A stretch of DNA of 8,340 bases, from contig CALMOR010000134.1 of NCBI GenBank assembly GCA_937872165.1, forward strand, positions 5,290 to 13,629. The letters run 5' to 3'. This document shows, piece by piece, positions 6,151-8,340 of the stretch (its first letter is position 1; the number at the start of each line of letters is the position of its first letter). The notes under the pieces are model-generated. The model had not been told where the DNA came from and made no database searches. It saw nothing but the letters and a program-made list of their open reading frames with translations. Source of the stretch: an uncultured Burkholderiales bacterium (GTDB taxonomy: Bacteria; Pseudomonadota; Gammaproteobacteria; Burkholderiales; Burkholderiaceae_D). Both the position numbers and the translations under genes were made by a program.

Positions 6151-6174
6151 GAAGGACGGCGAACCCGAGCCTTC
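6151..6174 (-). terminator. Weak hairpin after cca, possible terminator
   Basis: Directly after the cca stop the minus strand reads GAAGG (6174-6170), a short interior loop, CGG-GTTCG-CCG (6167-6157) and CCTTC (6155-6151), then GTTT. The stem is imperfect and the T tract has only three T, so it may weaken rather than stop transcription into the porin gene. The remaining roughly 90 bases before the porin hold no promoter I can define. Confidence 0.3.
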
Positions 6175-6175
6175 C

Positions 6176-7339
6176 TCATCCGGGCGTTACAAAAGTACCG
6201 AGAACAGAGGCGACCGCGGCGCTGCGAGCAGCGCCGAGGCGCCTTGCGATCAGCGGCGGGTCGTACCCGGCTTCACGCGCGATCTCGCCCGCCGGAATTG
6301 TACCGAGGACTTTCAGGAGACGGCTGACGACTTCGTCGAAACGACCCCGATCCGTTGCATTTTGGATGGTCTGTGCAACCGCTTCGGCGACCAGCATGAA
6401 TCGCGAGGGGCGTCGGAAGGCGTCGCATCGCTCCAAGCTGGTGACGAGACGGTCGCTCGCGTCCACCGCCGTGAGCTCCTCGATCGCTGCGACGAGCGGG
6501 TCCCGTTCGCGTGAGACCGCCGATGCGACTTCCCGGACGCCGCGCGGAACGGCGAGTCTTCGGGAGACCGCTTCGACCGCGCGTTCCGCCAGCGCGCCGC
6601 AACCGAGCGGCTGCAGGAAGATCGCGAAACGGACCTCGAGCGCGCTGTCCGCTTCGGCGGCCCGGTCGAGCGCGAGCAGCATGGGCTCGCCGGCCGTATC
6701 GAACGCCGCCTCCAGCTCGGGGACGAGACGTGCGAGCGCATCGGCTTCGCGAAGGGTGACGATCATGCGCGACGGGCGATGCTCCATCAGGCCGCGTGAG
6801 ATCTCCTGCCACACCCGCTCGGGAACCAGGGCATCGATCTCGCCTCGTCGGGCCATCGCGCGCATCAGGGTGCGCGTCTCGTCGGCGATGCGGAAGTCCG
6901 GGAAACGGGCGGCGAAGCGGGCGATGCGCAACACGCGCACCGGATCTTCGACGAAAGCGGGCCCTACGTGCCGGAAGACGCGGGCGGCGAGATCGCGTCG
7001 GCCGCCGAACGGATCGATCAGTCGGCCCGTGACCTCGTCCTCGGCGATCGCGTTGATGGTGAGGTCCCGTCGTTCCAGATCGGCCTCGAGCGTCACCGAC
7101 GGGTCGGCATGGAACACGAAGCCGGTATAGCCGGGCGCGACCTTGCGTTCGGTCCGCGCGAGCGCGTATTCCTCGTGCGTCGTCGGATGCAGGAAGACCG
7201 GGAAGTCGCGGCCGACCGGCTTGTAGCCGGCGGCCAGCATCTCGTCGACCGTCGCGCCGACGACCACGTGGTCCCGGTCGGCGACCTCGAGGCCCAGGAG
7301 CCGGTCGCGAACCGCCCCGCCGACGACGTAGCTTTTCAT
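6176..7339 (-). CDS. cca: CCA tRNA nucleotidyltransferase with a degenerate HD domain
   Basis: The 387-residue enzyme adds or repairs the 3'-terminal CCA of tRNAs using CTP and ATP, in the cytoplasm. The class II nucleotidyltransferase head is intact: GGAVRD at residues 7-12, the metal-binding pair Asp21 and Asp23 (DRD), GRDFPVFLHP (43-52), EEYALARTERK (56-66), RRDLTINAIA (90-99), EDPVRVLRIARFAARF (131-146) and ERVWQE (174-179), all close to E. coli Cca. The C-terminal half differs. Where E. coli has FATLCHDLGKG with the HD pair of its phosphohydrolase domain, this protein has FAIFLQPLGCG (238-248), and other His-bearing HD segments are missing, so it is about 25 residues shorter. It should still add CCA but lack the phosphatase/phosphodiesterase activities (inference). 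The start ATG at 7339 lies 7 bases after the glutathione transferase stop and begins the usual MKxYxVGGAVRD. Confidence 0.93.
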   Translation of the reverse strand: MKSYVVGGAVRDRLLGLEVADRDHVVVGATVDEMLAAGYKPVGRDFPVFLHPTTHEEYALARTERKVAPGYTGFVFHADPSVTLEADLERRDLTINAIAEDEVTGRLIDPFGGRRDLAARVFRHVGPAFVEDPVRVLRIARFAARFPDFRIADETRTLMRAMARRGEIDALVPERVWQEISRGLMEHRPSRMIVTLREADALARLVPELEAAFDTAGEPMLLALDRAAEADSALEVRFAIFLQPLGCGALAERAVEAVSRRLAVPRGVREVASAVSRERDPLVAAIEELTAVDASDRLVTSLERCDAFRRPSRFMLVAEAVAQTIQNATDRGRFDEVVSRLLKVLGTIPAGEIAREAGYDPPLIARRLGAARSAAVASVLGTFVTPG

Positions 7340-7346
7340 CGCCCCG

Positions 7347-8018
7347 TCAGGGCTGCCGGCGATAGGGCTCGTCGTCGACGAGGAATTCCCGCTCCTCGCG
7401 GGCGGACGCCGACCATGCCCGCATCCCGTCCAGCGCGAGGATCCGGTCGCGGTACGCGGCGATCGACGGCGGAAGATCGGCGTCGTAGGTCGCGAAGCGC
7501 GACACCACCGGTGCGAAGAACGCGTCCGCGATCGAGAAGCGTCCGAACAGCATCGGGCCGCCCGATCGCTCGAGACACGCGCCCCACATCTGCACGAGAC
7601 GGTCGACATCGCGCTGCACGCCGACGCTCCATCCCATTCCGGGCAGACGGGCCGCGACGTTCATCGGCCAGGCCTGCCGCAGCGTGCCGAAGCCGGAATG
7701 CATCTCCGCGCAGAGGGAGCGGGCGTGCGCGCGTGCCGCCCGGGATTCGGGCCACAGGCAGCGGTCGGGGAAGCGCTCCGCGAGGTACTCGGCGATCGCC
7801 AGCGAGTCCCACACCTTCAGTTCGCCTTCGTCGGCTTCGGGGTCGACGAGCACCGGGACGCGACCGGCAGGGCTGTGACGACCGATCTGCTCGTCGAAGG
7901 CGGCCGTGAACAGCGACAGTCGGATCTCCTCGAACGGGATGCCCGCTTCGGTCAGGAGCAACCAGGGCCGCAACGACCAGGACGAGTAGTTCTTGTTGCC
8001 GATGACGAGCGTGAGCAT
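7347..8018 (-). CDS. Glutathione S-transferase family protein
   Basis: This is a 223-residue cytosolic glutathione transferase fold protein. The N-terminal thioredoxin-like domain (about 1-85) opens with GNKNYSSWSLRPW (7-19); a Ser at 12 or 13 is in place to activate glutathione. It then has the cis-Pro motif RVPVL (53-57, Pro55) and the glutathione-binding WDSLAIAEYL (70-79; Asp71-Ser72 instead of the commoner Glu-Ser). The helical C-terminal domain (about 95-223) includes FSIADAFFAPVVSRFATY, the conserved N-capping region with Asp. The family conjugates glutathione to electrophiles or isomerises them; the substrate here is unknown. The start lies 10 bases after the stop of the upstream NDUFA9-like gene and the stop is 7 bases before cca, so the three genes look co-transcribed. 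No strong Shine-Dalgarno site is seen at the start, which suggests coupling. Confidence 0.9.
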   Translation of the reverse strand: MLTLVIGNKNYSSWSLRPWLLLTEAGIPFEEIRLSLFTAAFDEQIGRHSPAGRVPVLVDPEADEGELKVWDSLAIAEYLAERFPDRCLWPESRAARAHARSLCAEMHSGFGTLRQAWPMNVAARLPGMGWSVGVQRDVDRLVQMWGACLERSGGPMLFGRFSIADAFFAPVVSRFATYDADLPPSIAAYRDRILALDGMRAWSASAREEREFLVDDEPYRRQP

Positions 8019-8028
8019 CGCAGAGGCG

Positions 8029-8340
8029 TCAGGGATGCGCGTCGTGTCTCAGATGGTCGAGATGCGAGCGACGACTCTTTCGCGCCAGATAGAGCGCCGC
8101 TTCCTGCTCGAGCGGGGTCGGCACGAGGTCGAGTTCGGCGAGACCGGGACAGCGACCGGTCGCGACGTTGTCGACCCGCATCGAATCGAAGTTGTCGCGC
8201 GACATCAGCGTCGGTCCGGGCGCGAACTCGAGGAAGGCGGCCTGCAGGCGCCCGAGCACGTCGGGCAGCGGAACGATCGGCCGCGGCCTGCCGCCGCCGC
8301 CCGCACGAAAGGCGCCCGCGCTGCGCACCAGGTCGCCGAG
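8029..8340 (-). CDS. Complex I NDUFA9-like protein, C-terminal end
   Basis: The gene enters from beyond the right edge; only the last 103 residues are visible, with the frame open to base 8340. The fragment reads LGDLVRSAGAF, then RPRPIVPLPDVLGRLQAAFLE, PGPTLMSRDNFDSMRVDNVA and PGLAELDLVPTPLE. This matches the C-terminus of bacterial NAD(P)-binding, extended-SDR proteins annotated as complex I NDUFA9 subunit family, where SRDNxDSMRV and LxPTxLE are conserved (recognised from memory). Those proteins have a Rossmann domain at the N-terminus, outside this window, and their role in bacteria is not settled. It is the first visible gene of the run leading to the glutathione transferase and cca. The terminal KSRRSHLDHLRHDAHP is basic and His-rich. 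Confidence 0.75.
   Translation of the reverse strand, partial: LGDLVRSAGAFRAGGGGRPRPIVPLPDVLGRLQAAFLEFAPGPTLMSRDNFDSMRVDNVATGRCPGLAELDLVPTPLEQEAALYLARKSRRSHLDHLRHDAHP

Noticed and set aside
6057..6179. Porin start at the ATG at 6179
   Set aside because: It would add 41 Arg-rich residues before a clear signal peptide and overlap the cca stop. The GTG at 6056 has GAGGA at ideal spacing.
7340..7609. cca start 90 codons upstream at 7609
   Set aside because: The added residues are a shadow of the glutathione transferase gene, and the conserved CCA-enzyme N-terminus begins exactly at MKSYVVGGAVRD.
1..8340. Possibility of a defence island, mobile element, CRISPR array or biosynthetic cluster
   Set aside because: All supported genes belong to core metabolism, tRNA maturation or the envelope. 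I saw no transposase, integrase, direct-repeat array, tRNA-flanked junction or long non-coding gap, and base composition looks even apart from one short A+T-rich patch.

Overview
The window is GC-rich chromosomal DNA (roughly two-thirds G+C by eye), almost fully coding and densely packed. It most likely comes from a betaproteobacterium of the order Burkholderiales. The pointers are a Burkholderia-type trimeric porin with a C-terminal Phe, a secreted DUF4148-type protein, and the neighbourhood MidA-like methyltransferase / PTR1-type pteridine reductase / folB / ttcA, which I recall as common in that order. The species cannot be told from the sequence. I see no mobile element, CRISPR array, tRNA or rRNA.

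Layout. (1) Bases 1-681 (+) carry the C-terminal half of an FGGY sugar kinase, most like gluconokinase. (2) Bases 674-3068 (-) are a tight four-gene transcription unit, read from right to left: a PTR1/FolM-type pteridine reductase, folB, ttcA and a 69-residue membrane protein. The gaps are 13 bp, 7 bp and a 4-bp ATGA overlap. The last gene meets the kinase tail to tail in a shared palindrome. (3) Bases 3136-4323 (+) are a divergent MidA/NDUFAF7-type methyltransferase whose start has no Shine-Dalgarno site but a -10-like box directly before it. (4) Bases 4472-4873 (+) are a small secreted repeat protein of the DUF4148 type. It is followed by a hairpin terminator shared with the converging porin gene at 4935-6056 (-). 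(5) Bases 6176-8340 (-) are a tight three-gene run, read from right to left: the C-terminus of a complex I NDUFA9-like protein, a glutathione S-transferase, and cca (tRNA CCA-adding enzyme).

How they fit together. The pteridine reductase and FolB act on reduced and oxidised pterins in folate-type cofactor synthesis. TtcA and Cca are both tRNA maturation enzymes, one thiolating C32 and the other building the 3' CCA end. The NDUFA9-like and NDUFAF7-like proteins belong to families linked to respiratory complex I in eukaryotes, though here they sit in separate units.

This is an ordinary housekeeping region and I find no convincing new biological system. The points most worth a second look are a Cca whose HD-domain metal-binding motif is gone, the apparently leaderless methyltransferase start, the translationally coupled small membrane protein behind ttcA, the palindrome that supplies two stop codons, and the internal 24-residue repeat of the DUF4148-type protein.
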